From Plantago ovata (taxonomy: Eukaryota > Streptophyta > Magnoliopsida > Lamiales > Plantaginaceae), in the NCBI GenBank assembly GCA_028274465.1, contig CM051456.1, positions 47,793,011 to 47,857,010 of the forward strand: a stretch of 64,000 nucleotides of DNA, in the 5' to 3' direction. Made by a program: the position numbers and the translations under genes. This document shows positions 33,248 through 45,076 of this stretch, in pieces (the first letter of the stretch is position 1; each line of letters opens with the position of its first letter). Under the pieces are notes generated by a model. That model worked only from the letters and a program-made list of their open reading frames with translations, was not told the DNA's origin and made no database searches.

Positions 33248-34036
33248 CAACCGAAGTCGAAGACGGCTCTTCTCATGGAGAATTTGCAGAAAATGGTTGA
33301 TCACACCCAAGGTTTTCTTAAACGTTATGAAGAAGATTCGTAGAAGACAAGGGCAAGACTTGATCAGTTGGAGGCAAGCACTAGGCTTGCTCATCAAAAG
33401 ATGCAAGAATTGATTGATCGTGGAGCAAGTAGGGAGCAAGGGAAGTTTCCTAGCAACACTGAGAAGTCGATGTCTATTACCTTCGTGGGTGATCTTCCTG
33501 TTGAAATCACCATCAAGAAGGTTGCTAATTTTGAGTGTTGCAAGGATGGAGAGCCCCCACTATCCAAGGAAGAAGAGAAGGACCTTGGTTTTGATGTTAG
33601 CGATGAGGAGCAAGAAGATCCCGAGCCAATTCCTAATAGTTTCGATGTGAAGGTTGGGATTGGTGAACTTGACGATATCCGTGCTACACTTGATACGGGT
33701 TCTTACTCGAATGTGCTCCCTATGAATGTGTTTGAGAAGAGTGGCCTTGGAGATGCCGGCGTCTACACCGGGAATGGGGGATGTTGTTCTCTTGGGGCGA
33801 ACGTTCTTGACTAAGCTACGCTCCGTAATTGACATCTACTGCAGAACTTGCACCATTGAGGTGGATGGTAAGCAACATGCGTTGCGAGCCATATTTGATC
33901 CTAGTCCTCACTTCAATGCTTCTCATTCTATTAATTACTTTGGTCTTGCTGTATATATCCATTCTCACTCACAGGTACTAGGCATGAGGAAGAGATCGAT
34001 GAAGGGGAAGTCTAGTACCCTCAAGAACAAGAACTA
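33248..34036 (+). pseudogene. Element A retropepsin region, internally deleted
   Basis: Continues gag after a frameshift: coiled linker (MENLQKMVDHTQ), glutamate-rich stretch, then protease with active site ATLDTGSYSNVLPMNVFEKS. Compared with B and C, about 120 bases between SGLG and the following segment are deleted, removing the flap part. The next part (TFLTKLRSVIDIYCRTCTIEVDGKQ) resembles the segment joining PR to RT in Athila, but the frame ends in a lysine-rich tail at 34034 with no RT. Confidence 0.86.
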
Positions 34037-35277
34037 AAGAGCAAGAAGAAGTCGATTCAGAGACTTTATAAACTATGGCGCTGTCCAGGAGGCAACCCGG
34101 AGTTTTTATCGCTTTATTGCATTGCATTGCATTCATACATTGAACAATTTGTCTTTATTTAGGTGAATTTGTTGGGTTATGTGATGTTTTGTGCTTATGT
34201 TTATGTTTGAGTGAATTTTTTCGAGTGTTTTTTATGAGGAAAATGGTTTTCAGGGATAAAAACTGAACTTTTTCGAAAAATTTCATCTCCCCACCTCCAG
34301 AGGTGGGGGGAGAATCGCCCACCAAGGGGGTCGAACCGCCCCACATCGCCAGAGAGCCAGAGCTTCAGGCTCTCTGGCAGTGGGGGGCGATTCGCTCCAA
34401 ATATGGGGCGATTCGCCCCACATCGCCAGAGAGCTTCACGCTCTCTGGCGATGGGGGGCGAATCGCCCCACACACGGGACGAATCGCCCCCCGTCTTCAG
34501 ACATACAAAAACGGGATTTCTCCCCAATTTCCTCATTCTCTCATCTTCTTCACCTCTCTTACTCCAAAACACCCAACAACTCAAAATATCTTCCATCTTA
34601 CATAAAACCTTCAATTCTCCATCAAAATTTGTGTTCTTTAGCTTCAATCGAAGCCCATTACGTGCTCTTTCATTCCATCCAAACAAATTTCATCCTAGTT
34701 CATTCATTCTTCGGATCTAAGGTAACTTCACATGAACCCTAATTTTCAAATTTGGGAGTTTTTTGATTTATGCTTCAATTGATCTTATATGATGTATGGG
34801 TTTATTGTTTGTGTGATTAGAAACGTTATTCACTATCAATTGCATGTTCAATTATGGTTGGTTTGTTGGTTTGAGAATTTTGCCTACTAGATGTCTATGT
34901 CTTAATGTGCATTGTTTCTTTTCCTTTCATTCCATGTCTATGGGTATGCTTATTGATATGATAATGATGGACATGATGGTAGAACGCATGATTGATGAGT
35001 TTGAGAATTTTTGATGCTAGATTTTTTGCTACTATGGTATGATTTGAGCCTTATGATTTAAGGTTATTTGTTGTCTAGCATGAGCTTAATGTGATTTATT
35101 ACATGTCTAAGATATGTTGGTGTGTTGCATTTTAGTTCTAGAAGTGGCTAGATTAGACATGGAGCTTTTGAGGAGTACGATTGTTGATGTTATCACTCGT
35201 TTGTTTCACTCTTGCATTTGCATATGCATGCATCTGTTTTATGTTGTACAAGATACTAATTGCTGCCTGTAGGTACC
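34037..35277 (+). other. Element A internal spacer with palindromes
   Basis: Untranslated spacer between protease and ORF2. At 34295-34500 there is a cluster of GGGGCGAWTCGCCCC-type palindromes and repeats of CCAGAGAGC, followed by a TC-rich stretch (34510-34580). The rest is T/G-rich with no ORF worth calling; frames at 34201-34742 are by-products of the palindromes. The same order is present in B (39400-40480) and C (58200-61417). Confidence 0.75.
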
Positions 35278-35784
35278 ATGCCACCACGTGACAAGAAGAA
35301 AGCTGGCTCGTCTAAGAGCAAGAAGGGCAAGGGGGCAGCTTCAAGCTCCCAACCTTCTCATGAGTTATTTGAGTTGTCGCTTACTGCTATCGACGTCCAT
35401 TTAAGGCTCCAAGCAGAGCTTGCTCAAGGTGGACGATCGACCATTCCTGATAGAACGATTGAAATTCCGGAAGGCCATGCTAACCGACCGGGTTACAAGG
35501 TGCTCTCTCGTTTAGCAAAGAAGAGGAATTGGGGTTGGTTTACTTCCAACCGTTTCAAAGAGTATGATAAGAGCCTTCTCCATGAGTTCTATGTTGGATA
35601 TACGGATCTTGAAGAGAAGGAGGGGGTACTTGTTAGAGGCATAATCGTGCCATGGACTCCTGCCTCAATTTCTGATTTTATCCATATGAGGGAACGATAG
35701 TTCACCGGAAGTGACCATTCCTATGTGTATTCGAGGGCTACTAGGGGGATTGGAAGTGATATCACAGATGTGATTTGCAACAGG
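35278..35784 (+). pseudogene. Element A ORF2, first part
   Basis: Starts at the ATG at 35278 with a basic, serine-rich head (MPPRDKKKAGSSKSKKGKG). Then comes a globular segment (LSRLAKKRNWGW, LLHEFYVGYTDLEEKEGVLVRG, VPWTPASISDFI) that resembles the 'putative plant transposon protein' domain found in Athila-type elements; that assignment is from memory of the family. A stop at 35698 (GAG in copy C, TAG here) breaks it. The frame then runs on to 35784, where B is inserted, and resumes at 46392. Function unknown. Confidence 0.8.
35780..35784 (+). repeat. Target duplication ACAGG, left of element B
   Basis: ACAGG precedes the TG of element B and recurs at 46387-46391 after its 3' LTR. It lies within ORF2 of element A. 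Confidence 0.96.
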
Positions 35785-37075
35785 TGATGAATGTGTATTT
35801 TACACTTTCATTCGAGTCTTTTTCACCTATTTTAGCTATGCTCTATGATAATTTAGCTATATTTTAGTGCATTTTATTAGAATAGTGTCACGTTTCCCTT
35901 TAGTTTTTATTTTACAGGTTTTGGTTGAAAAACGAGGATTTCCGGGCAATTATATTGAAGTTGACAAAGAATTGGTGTTCCAGAAGCCTATTTGGAGTAT
36001 CTAAAGATTTTCGGATAGGATTTGGAGTCTAGGGGTCGAATCTAAAGGTTAGAAGGCCACTAGAAGTCAGAAACCGAGTCCGAAACGGGGAAGAAATCCA
36101 AAAACGCATCGAAAACGCGGAATTCCGCGAATTTTACTCCCGGGCGAATCGCCCCACATCGGGCGAATCGCCCGGTGTGTGGGGCCCTTCGCCCCACACA
36201 AATTCGAGGCCTATATATAGTTGCTCAGTTTTTCTCCGAAATTCATACTTTTCCAGGCCTATTCTCTCACCATTCTCTGTAGTTTTAGGTAGGAACTTCC
36301 CAGAGCCTGTTCTGGGGGTTCATAGCTTAGGAGACACTTTTTCATAGCAGTTTGGAGCTTGTAAGATCGCGATTCTTCGGAGACTGACAACCTTCGGTAA
36401 CATTGTATCTTACAGTTTTTCTACTTATTTTTATATATCTTTCAACATGTTTTCTTCTATGATTTCTGTTGATTGCATGACAACTATGAGTAGCTAAACT
36501 TATCGTTGGTGGTATTATGTGCATTCTTAGCGAAGGGTTGATAATCATGCTAATGGCTATATCGCGCATTATACTCCGTGTTATTGCTTTATTTCGTTGA
36601 TCAGGCGCAGCCTATATCTTCGTATGTTGATTAATTATTATGCACAATTGGACCCTCGTCGACCTATGCATATCTATATCTTTGTAGTGTTGAATAATTA
36701 CGGAACACAATTCGACAATAGTGTTGACCTGTCAGTATCTATATCATCGTAGTGTTTAATAATTACAACAGGACAATTGATTGATCAAAGATCTCCATGC
36801 AAAACCGAGGAATTTACGCATGATTATTAACCCGTTATGCTTTGAAGGACCATACTATCACCAATCTCCATTATCTGTTAGAAAAACCTTTGCTATTCCG
36901 TCTGCTGTTTTTATATTCTAAATTAAATTTGATAAAGCTAGTTATAGTCCTTAGAGAACGACACTCGAGGACATTCTACTGCTACACTACGGTTTTCGTT
37001 GTAGTCGTGAATTGCCTTTGGCTAAATAACAAATTTATTTGATTGATCCGGAACTGACAATCCTGCGTTTCATCA
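35785..37075 (+). repeat. Element B 5' LTR
   Basis: 1291 bases, TGATGAATG...TTTCATCA. Hairpins before the TATA box: CGGGCGAATCGCCCG at 36160-36174 and arms GTGTGGGGC/GCCCCACAC at 36177-36199. TATA box CTATATATAG near 36213. Short repeats of TCTTCGTAGTGTTGA-like words occur at 36615-36750. Confidence 0.95.
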
Positions 37076-37078
37076 AAT

Positions 37079-37095
37079 TGGCGCCGTTTCCGGGG
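37079..37095 (+). other. Element B primer-binding site, tRNA-Asp type
   Basis: TGGCGCCGTTTCCGGGG, three bases past the LTR, one mismatch from the tRNA-Asp complement TGGCGCCGTTGCCGGGG. Confidence 0.87.
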
Positions 37096-37221
37096 ACTAT
37101 ACTCCTTTTTTTCTGTTTAATTTGTTTATATTTTCAGCATTCAGTTCCTAATTCTAGTAGTTTTAGTTTTCCTTTTTAATCTCTCTCTGATACTGCTTTC
37201 CTAGTCTGTTACAGATAGTGT

Positions 37222-38240
37222 ATGCCACATACACGATCTAGGGGAACACCGCTTGCTGATTCGATTGCTGAGATCGACAGAGTCTACCACCAAAGAAGGC
37301 GACTACTTCAAAGGCGTGCACTAGAGGAAATAGAGGATACCGATTTCTCAGAATCTCTACACAGTCTTTTCAAGGAAATCGACGGAATGGCAGAAGCTAG
37401 ACCACTGAAAGCATGGGTTCAACCCACTAAGGATCGTATGAGGGGACCAGCGATTGTTCTTTCGTCTGCAACTCGAGATCTGGAAATCAAGAACCACGCA
37501 TTCCAACAACTTCCGAGGTTCTATGGCTTAGCAAGGGAAGATGTGATGGGATACTTGCACGATATCGATGATTTCGTCAACCAACTCCCACGACCCGGAG
37601 CTGAAATAACAACGGATGAGTTACGGATGAAGGTTTTTGCTATGGGGCTTGGCGACAGAGCCAAGTCATGGTTGAGTTCTCTACCAGCAGGCTCGTTGGA
37701 CACTAGGGAGAAGGTTTTTTCAGCTTTCATGGAAAAATACTTCCCTCACACCCTGACTACCGCGCTCAAGGCGCAAATCACTGAATTCAAACAAGACTAT
37801 GATGATACCATCTACACCGCGTTTGAGAGGTTCCAAGATCTCACGAACAAGTGCCCTCACCATGGTTTTGAACTTTCTGACCTAGTCCAACACTTCTACA
37901 ATTGACTAACCTTCGAGAACCAACAAGTGGTGGATTTCCAATGCCGAGGCAATATTTGGGAGGAAACCGCAGAAGCCGTTTGGGCAGTTTTCGAAAGGCT
38001 TTCTAAGGTTCGCAGTTCAAGGACCCAAGGGCAATGGTTAGGAGACGTGGACCTGAAGCTCCACCGACTCAAGAAGCCCCTATGTATAGGGGAATGGGGA
38101 TCAATTCGAGTGCTTTACCAACGAATTGAAGCAAGTCCTCAAGAGCGCCACCGGAACAACTGTTTCGAACGAAGTATGCCGAATATGCAAGAACTATGGG
38201 CATGGGGCTCATATGTGTAGATCGGAGCTTGCGTATGATG
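37222..38240 (+). pseudogene. Element B gag
   Basis: Same gag as A, starting MPHTRSRGTPLADSIAEIDR at 37222. A TGG-to-TGA stop at about 37903 (FYN*LTF), then a frameshift near 38005, break the frame; it is recovered by 38126 through the zinc knuckle CRICKNYGHGAHMC. Capsid blocks FYGLAREDVMGYLHDIDDF and MEKYFPHTLTTALKAQI are intact. Confidence 0.9.
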
Positions 38241-39378
38241 ATGGCAACTGGGCTCGAGGATGCGAAGAGGAAGCCTTTGCTACGGAGTTTGCTACTCAAG
38301 AAGCTAGCTACGGACAAGACGGTAGGAATCCTCGAGGTGGATTTTGGAGAAGAGGATTCCGAAACAATCAAGGATATGCACCGGCTAACCAAACTTATGG
38401 CCCTAACCAAGACCGTAGTAGGCTAAACTATGGTAATGACCACTGCGAAAACCCCGCTCCGAAAGAGCCACCAAATTCGAAGTCGGCTCAACTGATGGAG
38501 AACTTGCAAAAGATGGTTGATCACACCCAAAGTTTTCTCAAACGTTATGAAGAAGATTCCGAGAAGACTAGGGCAAGGCTTGATAGGTTGGAAGAGAGCA
38601 CTAGGCCTGCCCATCAAAAGATGCAAGAGTTGATCGACCGAGGAGCAAGTAGGGAGCAAGGCAAGCTGCCTAGCAACACTGAGAAGTCGAATTCCATTAC
38701 CTTGGCAGGTGATCTACCTGATGAAATCACCATCAAGAAGGTCGCTATGTGCGAGTGTTGCAAGAAGGAAGAACTTCCACAGGCTAAGGAAGAAGAGAAG
38801 GACCTTGATTCTGACGAATGTGATGAGGAGCAAGAGGATCCCGAGCCACTCCCTAAAAGTTTCGATGTTATGGTCGGGATTGGTGAGCTTGAAGATTTCC
38901 GTGCCACACTAGACACGGGATCCTACTCTAACGTGCTCCCTTTGAATGTGTTTGAGAAGAGTAGCCTTGGAAAACTATCTGAGCATAGGGCTATTGTGCA
39001 ACTGGCAGATGGATCCTTTGTGAGACCCGAAGGCGTTGTAAAAAATGTATTGGTCAAGATTGGTGAAGCTTCTGTATACACAAATTTTGTAGTTATGCCG
39101 GCGTCTGCACCTGGGACGGGGGATGTCATTCTCTTGGGCGAACGTTCTTGACTAAGCTACGCTCCGTGATGGACATCTACCAAAGAACTTGCACTATTGA
39201 AGTGGATGGCAAGCAACACGTGTTGCAAGCCATATCTGATCCACCTGATCCGCCTGATATTTCTTACACTACTCACTACTGTGGTCTTGCAGCCTATGTT
39301 CTTTCTTATTCACAGGTTCGTGGCATGAAGAGGAGACCAATAAAGGGGAAGCCCAGTACCCGCAAAAAGAAGAGCTAG
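38241..39378 (+). pseudogene. Element B gag tail and retropepsin
   Basis: The best preserved protease of the family. It runs from the zinc knuckle through a coiled linker (MENLQKMVDHTQSFLKRYEE) and an acidic stretch (SDECDEEQEDPEP) to the retropepsin: active site ATLDTGSYSNVLP, flap region VQLADGSFVRPEG, and the terminal block VILLGE(R)TFL, where one lost base near 39138 shifts the frame. The next frame (39148-39378) reads LRSVMDIYQRTCTIEVDGKQ and ends in a basic tail RRPIKGKPSTRKKKS. In autonomous Athila elements RT would follow here; it is absent. Confidence 0.9.
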
Positions 39379-40481
39379 GCACGGACAGGAGTCGAGTCAA
39401 AGACTTTAAACAATGGCGCTATCCGGGAGGCAACCCGGAGTTTTTATCGCTTTCTTTATCCCTTTCTTTACCGCTTTATTGCATGCATTCATTCTTGAAC
39501 AATTTGCTTTTCATATGTGAATTTGTTCATGTCTGTGTCGTATATGCTTATGTTTAAGTGAGATTTTTCGAGTGGTTTTATGAGAAAATTGGTTTCGGGG
39601 ATTAAAAACCGCGTTTTCCGTCGAAGATTTCGTCTCCCCGCATTAGGGAGTCGGGGGCGAATCGCCATGTATGGGCGACTCGCCCCACACCAGGGGCGAT
39701 TCGCCCCACGACTTCTGACGATTAAAAACGTGGATTTGCCTTCTTTAGCTCATTTTCTTCATATCTTCATCATTCCTCCTACCCAAAAACCGAAAATCAC
39801 GATTTTACCTTCAAAACCTCATAACTTCTTCATTTCTTCACCAAATTTAGTGTTCTATAGCTTCAATCGAAACCTATTACATGATCTTTCTTTTCATCCG
39901 AACAGATTTCACCCTAGTGCATTAATTTTTCAGATCTGAGGTATCTTTTTATGAACCCTAATTTTCAAATTTGGGGTTTTCTAATTGAGCTTCAATTATG
40001 CTTATATGATGCATGGGTATGTTGTTTGTGTGATTAGAAGCATTATTTACTATCAATTGCATGCTTAATTATGCTTGGGTTGTTGATTTGGGAATTTTGC
40101 TACTAGATGATATATCTTGTTATGCAATGTATCTTTATCTTTGATTTCTTGCTTATGATTGTGTTTATTGATGTAATGATGATGCATTTGATGATAGAAT
40201 GCTTAATTGTTGAGTATGAGGATTTATGATGCTAGAATTTTTCGCTACTATGGTATGAATTGAGCCTTGTTATCTAGGTTATTGTGTCTAGCAAGAGAAT
40301 AATGTGATGTCTGCATGTAGTAGTTACATTGGTATGTTGCATGATGAAGAAGCTAGACTAGACATAAAAGGTTTGGGGAGCTCGATTGTTGATTTTATCA
40401 TTGTGTGTTTCGTTCTTACATTAGCATATGCATGAGTCAGTTTGTGTCATACGAGGTACTAACTGTTGTTTGTAGGAACCA
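39379..40481 (+). other. Element B internal spacer with palindromes
   Basis: Untranslated spacer with GGGCGA/TCGCCC palindromes at about 39640-39712, a TC-rich stretch, then AT-rich DNA. Same order as in A. Duplicated after the gap at about 41660-42717. Confidence 0.75.
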
Positions 40482-41049
40482 TGTCAAGGGAAAGGAGCAT
40501 TCCCGTATGATTACTATGAAGTATTGGAGGGGGATCGATTACAACCATGTCAAGAAGAGTGACCTCGTTAGATGTGCGTTCGAGCCACGGGGTCTTGCAA
40601 CAAAGTCGTGGATTATCCAAGAGGAGGAGCTAGAGTACACCTGGAGTAAGGACTCCTATGCCTATTCATGCACCACCGAAGGGACAGATACCATTATTAC
40701 GTCAACATCCATCACAAGGACTGCGAAGTTCGAGTGAACTGGAACGCACCGGGACAATCTTGCCGCGACGGATTCACTCTTGAGTTCGCAGTTGCTAGAA
40801 GGTTCCGAAGCGCTAGCTTTTGTTCAAAACATAATGACATGGGTGCTCAGCCCCCGTTGGGGTGCCCCTTGCTGCCTCTAAAGGGAGAATCATTAGACAT
40901 CGGTCGGATCACATTAGAAGAATGTGGTCGACATTGGAAAAAATGGTAGAAGACTCTGAGTATCCGAGCAGTACTGTAACCTCCTCGGGGGTGAAAACGC
41001 CGAGGGGGGGTCTGAACCTGTTTCCCCTTCAACAGTTCACAACTATGGA
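40482..41049 (+). pseudogene. Element B ORF2 homologue, degenerate
   Basis: At the place of ORF2 (after GTAGGAACCATG) the sequence differs strongly from A and C and holds several stops. A recognisable stretch, SLDIGRITLEECGRHWKKW, corresponds to RIDIGKIMYEEYERHWEKK of A, so it is a diverged or heavily mutated ORF2. It runs into the N gap. Confidence 0.6.
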
Positions 41050-41149
41050 NNNNNNNNNNNNNNNNNNNNNNNNNNNNNNNNNNNNNNNNNNNNNNNNNNN
41101 NNNNNNNNNNNNNNNNNNNNNNNNNNNNNNNNNNNNNNNNNNNNNNNNN
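41050..41149. other. Assembly gap, 100 N
   Basis: Exactly 100 N, the conventional size for a gap of unknown length. The 2.15 kb on its left (38893-41049) and right (41150-43299) are the same sequence, so no real sequence may be missing. Confidence 1.
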
Positions 41150-43299
41150 AGATTTCCGTCGCCACACTAGACACGGGATCCTACTCTAACGTGCTCCCTT
41201 GAATGTGTTTGAGAAGAGTAGCCTTGGAAAACTATCTGAGCATAGGGCTATTGTGCAACTGGCGGATGGATCCTTTGTGAGACCCGAAGGCGTTGTGAAA
41301 AATGTATTGGTCAAGATTGGTGAAGCTTCTGTATACACCAATTTGTAGTTATGCCGGCGTCTGCACCTGGGACGGGGGATGTCATTCTCTTGGGCGAACG
41401 TTCTTGACTAAGCTACGCTCCGTGATGGACATCTACCAAAGAACTTGCACTATTGAAGTGGATGGCAAGCAACACGTGTTTGCACGCCTATCTGATCCAC
41501 CTGATCCGCCTGATCTTCTTACACTACTCACTACTGTGGTCTTGCAGCCTATGTTCTTTCTTATTCACAGGTTCGTGGCATGAGGAGGAGACCAATGAAG
41601 GGGAAGCCTCAGTACCCGCAAAAAGAAGAGCTAGGCGCAGACAGGAGTCGAGTCAAAGACTTTAAACAATGGCGCTATCCGGGAGGCAACCGGAGTTTTT
41701 ATCGCTTTCTTTATCGCTTTTTGCTTTATGCATCATTCATTCTTGAACAATTTGCTTTTCATATGTGAATTTGTTCATGCTGTGTCGTATATGCTTATGT
41801 TTAAGTGAGATTTTTCGAGTGGTTTTATGAGAAAATTGGTTTCGGGGATTAAAAACCGCGTTTTTCGTCGAAGATTCGTCTCCCCGCATCGGGAGTGGGG
41901 GGCGGGCGAATGCCCCGTATGGGGCGACTCGCCCACACCAGGCGATTCGCCCCACGATCTGACGATTAAAAACGGGATTTCCCTTCTTTCGCTCATTTTC
42001 TTCATTCTCATCTTTCCTCTCCCAAAAAACCGAAAATCACGATTTACCTTCAAATCTCATAACTTCTTCATTTCTTCACCAAATTTAGTGTTCTATAGCT
42101 TCAATCGAAAGCCTATTACATGATCTATCTTTTCATCCGAACAGATTTCACCTAGGCATTAATTTTCAGATCTGAGGTATCTCTTTATGAACCCTAATTT
42201 CAAATTTGGGGGGTTTTCTAATTTGAGCTTCAATTATGCTTATATGATGCATGGGTAGGTTGTTTGTGTGATTAGAAGCATTATTTACTATCAATTGCAT
42301 GCTAATTATGCTTGGGTTGTTGATTTGGGAATTTTGCTACTAGATGATATATCTTGTTATGCAATGTATTCTTCTTTGATTTCTTGCTTATGATTGTGTT
42401 TATTGATGTAATGATGAGGATTGGATGAAGAATGCTTAATTGTTGAGTATGAGGATTTATGATGCTAGAATTTTTCGCTACTATGGTATGAATTGAGCCT
42501 TGTTATCTAGGTTATTGGTTGTCTAGCAAGAGCATAATGTGATGTATTGCATGTAGTAGTTACATTGGTATGTTGCATGATGAAGAAGCTAGGCTAGACA
42601 TAAAAGGTTTGGGGAGCTCGATTGTTGATTTTATCACTTGTGTGTTTCGTTCTTACACTAGCATATGCATGAGTCAGTTTTGTGTCATACGAGGTACTAA
42701 CTGTTGTTTGTAGGAACCATGCCAAGGGAAAGGAGCATTCCCGTATGATTACTATGAAGTATTGGAGGGGGATCGATTACAACCATGTCAAGAGAGTGAC
42801 CTCGTTAGATGTGCGTTCGAGCCACGGGTCTTGCAACAACGTCGTGGATTATCCAAGAGGAGAGGAGCTAGAGTACACCTGGAGTAAGGACTCCTATGCC
42901 TATTCATGCACCACCGAAGGGACAGATACCATTATTACGTCAGCAATCCATCACAAGGACTGCAAAGTTCGAGTGAACTGGAAGGCACCGGGACGATCTT
43001 GCCGCGACGGATTCAATCTGAGTTCGCAGTTGCTAGAAGGTTCCGAAGCGCTAGCTTGGTTCCAAAACATAATGACATGGGTGCCAGCCCTCGTTGGGGT
43101 GCCCCTGACTGCCTCTAAAGGGAGCATCATATAGACATCGGTCGGATCAACCGTAGGAATGTGGTCGACATTGGAAAAAAATGGTAGAAGACTTCTGAGT
43201 ATCCGAGCAGCTTACTGTAACCTCCTCGGGGTGTAAACGCTGGAGGGGGAGGTCTGATACCACTGCTCTTTCCCCTTCAACAGTTCACAACCTATTGGA
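41150..43299 (+). repeat. Repeat of 38893-41049 (probable unmerged contig overlap)
   Basis: Begins AGATTTCCGTC right after the N run, matching 38893, and ends around CACAACCTATTGGA, matching the last bases before the N run. It contains the second half of the protease, spacer with palindromes, and the degenerate ORF2 again (MPRERSIPV at 42718). Differences are mostly single-base insertions and deletions, many in homopolymers, which fits sequencing error more than evolution. Confidence 0.9.
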
Positions 43300-45076
43300 G
43301 GGCTACAGGATGGAGGATTCCATAACAGCGGCGGCTAATCTTGAGGATTCTACTCGACACTGCAACTCTACTGGTGAGGATGTGCGGACAATAGTGACAA
43401 TGAAGGCCATACGGGCAATGATGATACTAATGGAGGAGTTGTTCCTATCCGGCCTGTAACGGAACTACCGCCCTACCAGAAGACCTGATGACACCTATAA
43501 GGCTCCCAGAGCAGTCCCAATAACTCACAAAGCAGCATACTCACCCGACCGAGGCCAAACCATGGGGTAACATCTAGTATCACATCTTATTTCCTCATTT
43601 TCTTACTGCTAGGGACTAGCGTTAATTTCATGAGGGGGATAGGATTTAAGTGATCTAGTATTGTTAGTTTGGAGCTCACTGGTAGGCTGAGTATAGTACC
43701 CTCGCATGTTTTATCCGTCTGCATTTGCATTTGCACGTTTACTGCTTTCTTAGTTTTTTAGGTTGCATTCACTACATTCATCCTAGGATATCTTGCATGT
43801 TTTATATGGAGTTTATTGCCGAATTTTTGAACTTTTTTATTGGGTAGATCAACTACTATGCCTTTAATCATATGCTTCATCTCTATGAATTTGTTTGAGG
43901 TTTTTCTCGCTTGGCTTTGTCACATTTATGTATTGCACTTAGTTAAGCTTGGTAGTCTCGACATCACCTAGTGGTGTTTTCTCTACTGCGGTTCACGAAG
44001 GCCTTTATAATAGGATGATGCATGTTAGGGTCTTATGGTTGGTTTCCCGAGTAATTATGAACCTAAGAGGCAACAAGTCTTCACCATTCTTTGAGATTGC
44101 TAAATGCCTAGGAAGGAGGTGTGTGAGGTTGTGTGATCTTTGTTTATAACCTATTCTTCCGAATAGGTTTGGGGAGGGGTTGCACCATCATAGACTTGTT
44201 TTTCGTTTTCATTTCCGTATCGTGAGTTTATTTTCCTTTTCCGTAAATTTTGTACTCCAACCTATTCTTTGAATAGGTTTGGGGAAGTCGTGTGAGTCAT
44301 TTTCTCTTTTTTTTTTTATGCTACTGCTGGCTAAAGAAAAAATCGAAAAAAAAAGAAAAAATTCCAGACAAAAAGAAGAAAGAAAAAAAAGAAACTTGAA
44401 AGAAAAAAAAAAGAAAAAAGAGAAAAGACCCCAAAAAAAAGCAAGGAAGGGTCCAAAAAAAAGAAAGCCAAATAGCAGTTAGCAAAGTGTTGTGTCTCAT
44501 TTTCCAATTCTTGTAATATTCGTAATCGTGTTGTAATTTTCTATTTTTTTACTTTTGTTTTTGAGTGTCATCTGTTCTAGACCACCCTCGTCCTGCCATT
44601 CAGGAAGTGGTGAATAGCTTAAGACTTGCTTGAGAGATGGGTAGAATAGGGGAGTGTTATCTTTTATAGGGAATCCTCCTTCGTTGATGAGAGCCAGTAC
44701 TAGTTCGACCTCTTTCAGGGAAAGTCTTAAACTTGGTAAACAGCTGTAAGTCCTCAGTTTCATAGGCACGGGACAACCATTCGTATCTTAGCATGCTTCA
44801 TTACGTCGTCACTGACTAGGTCCAGGTAGAGAATGTTACGAGAAACTATCTTGTCTTGACATAAGTGCTTATGTGGATGTGTATATGTCAATCGAGGTAT
44901 TCTTCAACCTATATTCATGCTTTGATTTATATGGTTTTTTCATATGTTTTTTGATAGATTCAGTAGATTAGTTCATTTTATTTGGCATGAGACTCCATTT
45001 TATGTGTTGCATTGTTTTTCGCATTAGAGTCTAGCTTAGTTGCTTGAGGACAAGCAAAGGTTCGGTTTGGGGAGTT
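43300..45076 (+). other. Element B 3' untranslated region
   Basis: After decayed ORF2: conserved CGACCGAGGCCAAACC (about 43550), T-rich DNA, then two hairpins AACCTATTC/GAATAGGTT at 44148-44169 and 44259-44279, each followed by TTGGGGA(G/A). A purine-rich tract at about 44330-44480 gives a spurious lysine-rich ORF. The PPT GGTTTGGGGAGTT abuts the 3' LTR at 45077. Confidence 0.8.

Noticed and set aside
34201..34742. Overlapping ORFs on both strands around the palindrome cluster
   Set aside because: Inverted repeats give mirrored frames; there is no consistent start and no known domain.
44279..44482. Lysine-rich ORFs here and at 47965-48288
   Set aside because: They come from purine-only tracts in the 3' untranslated region of the Gypsy elements.
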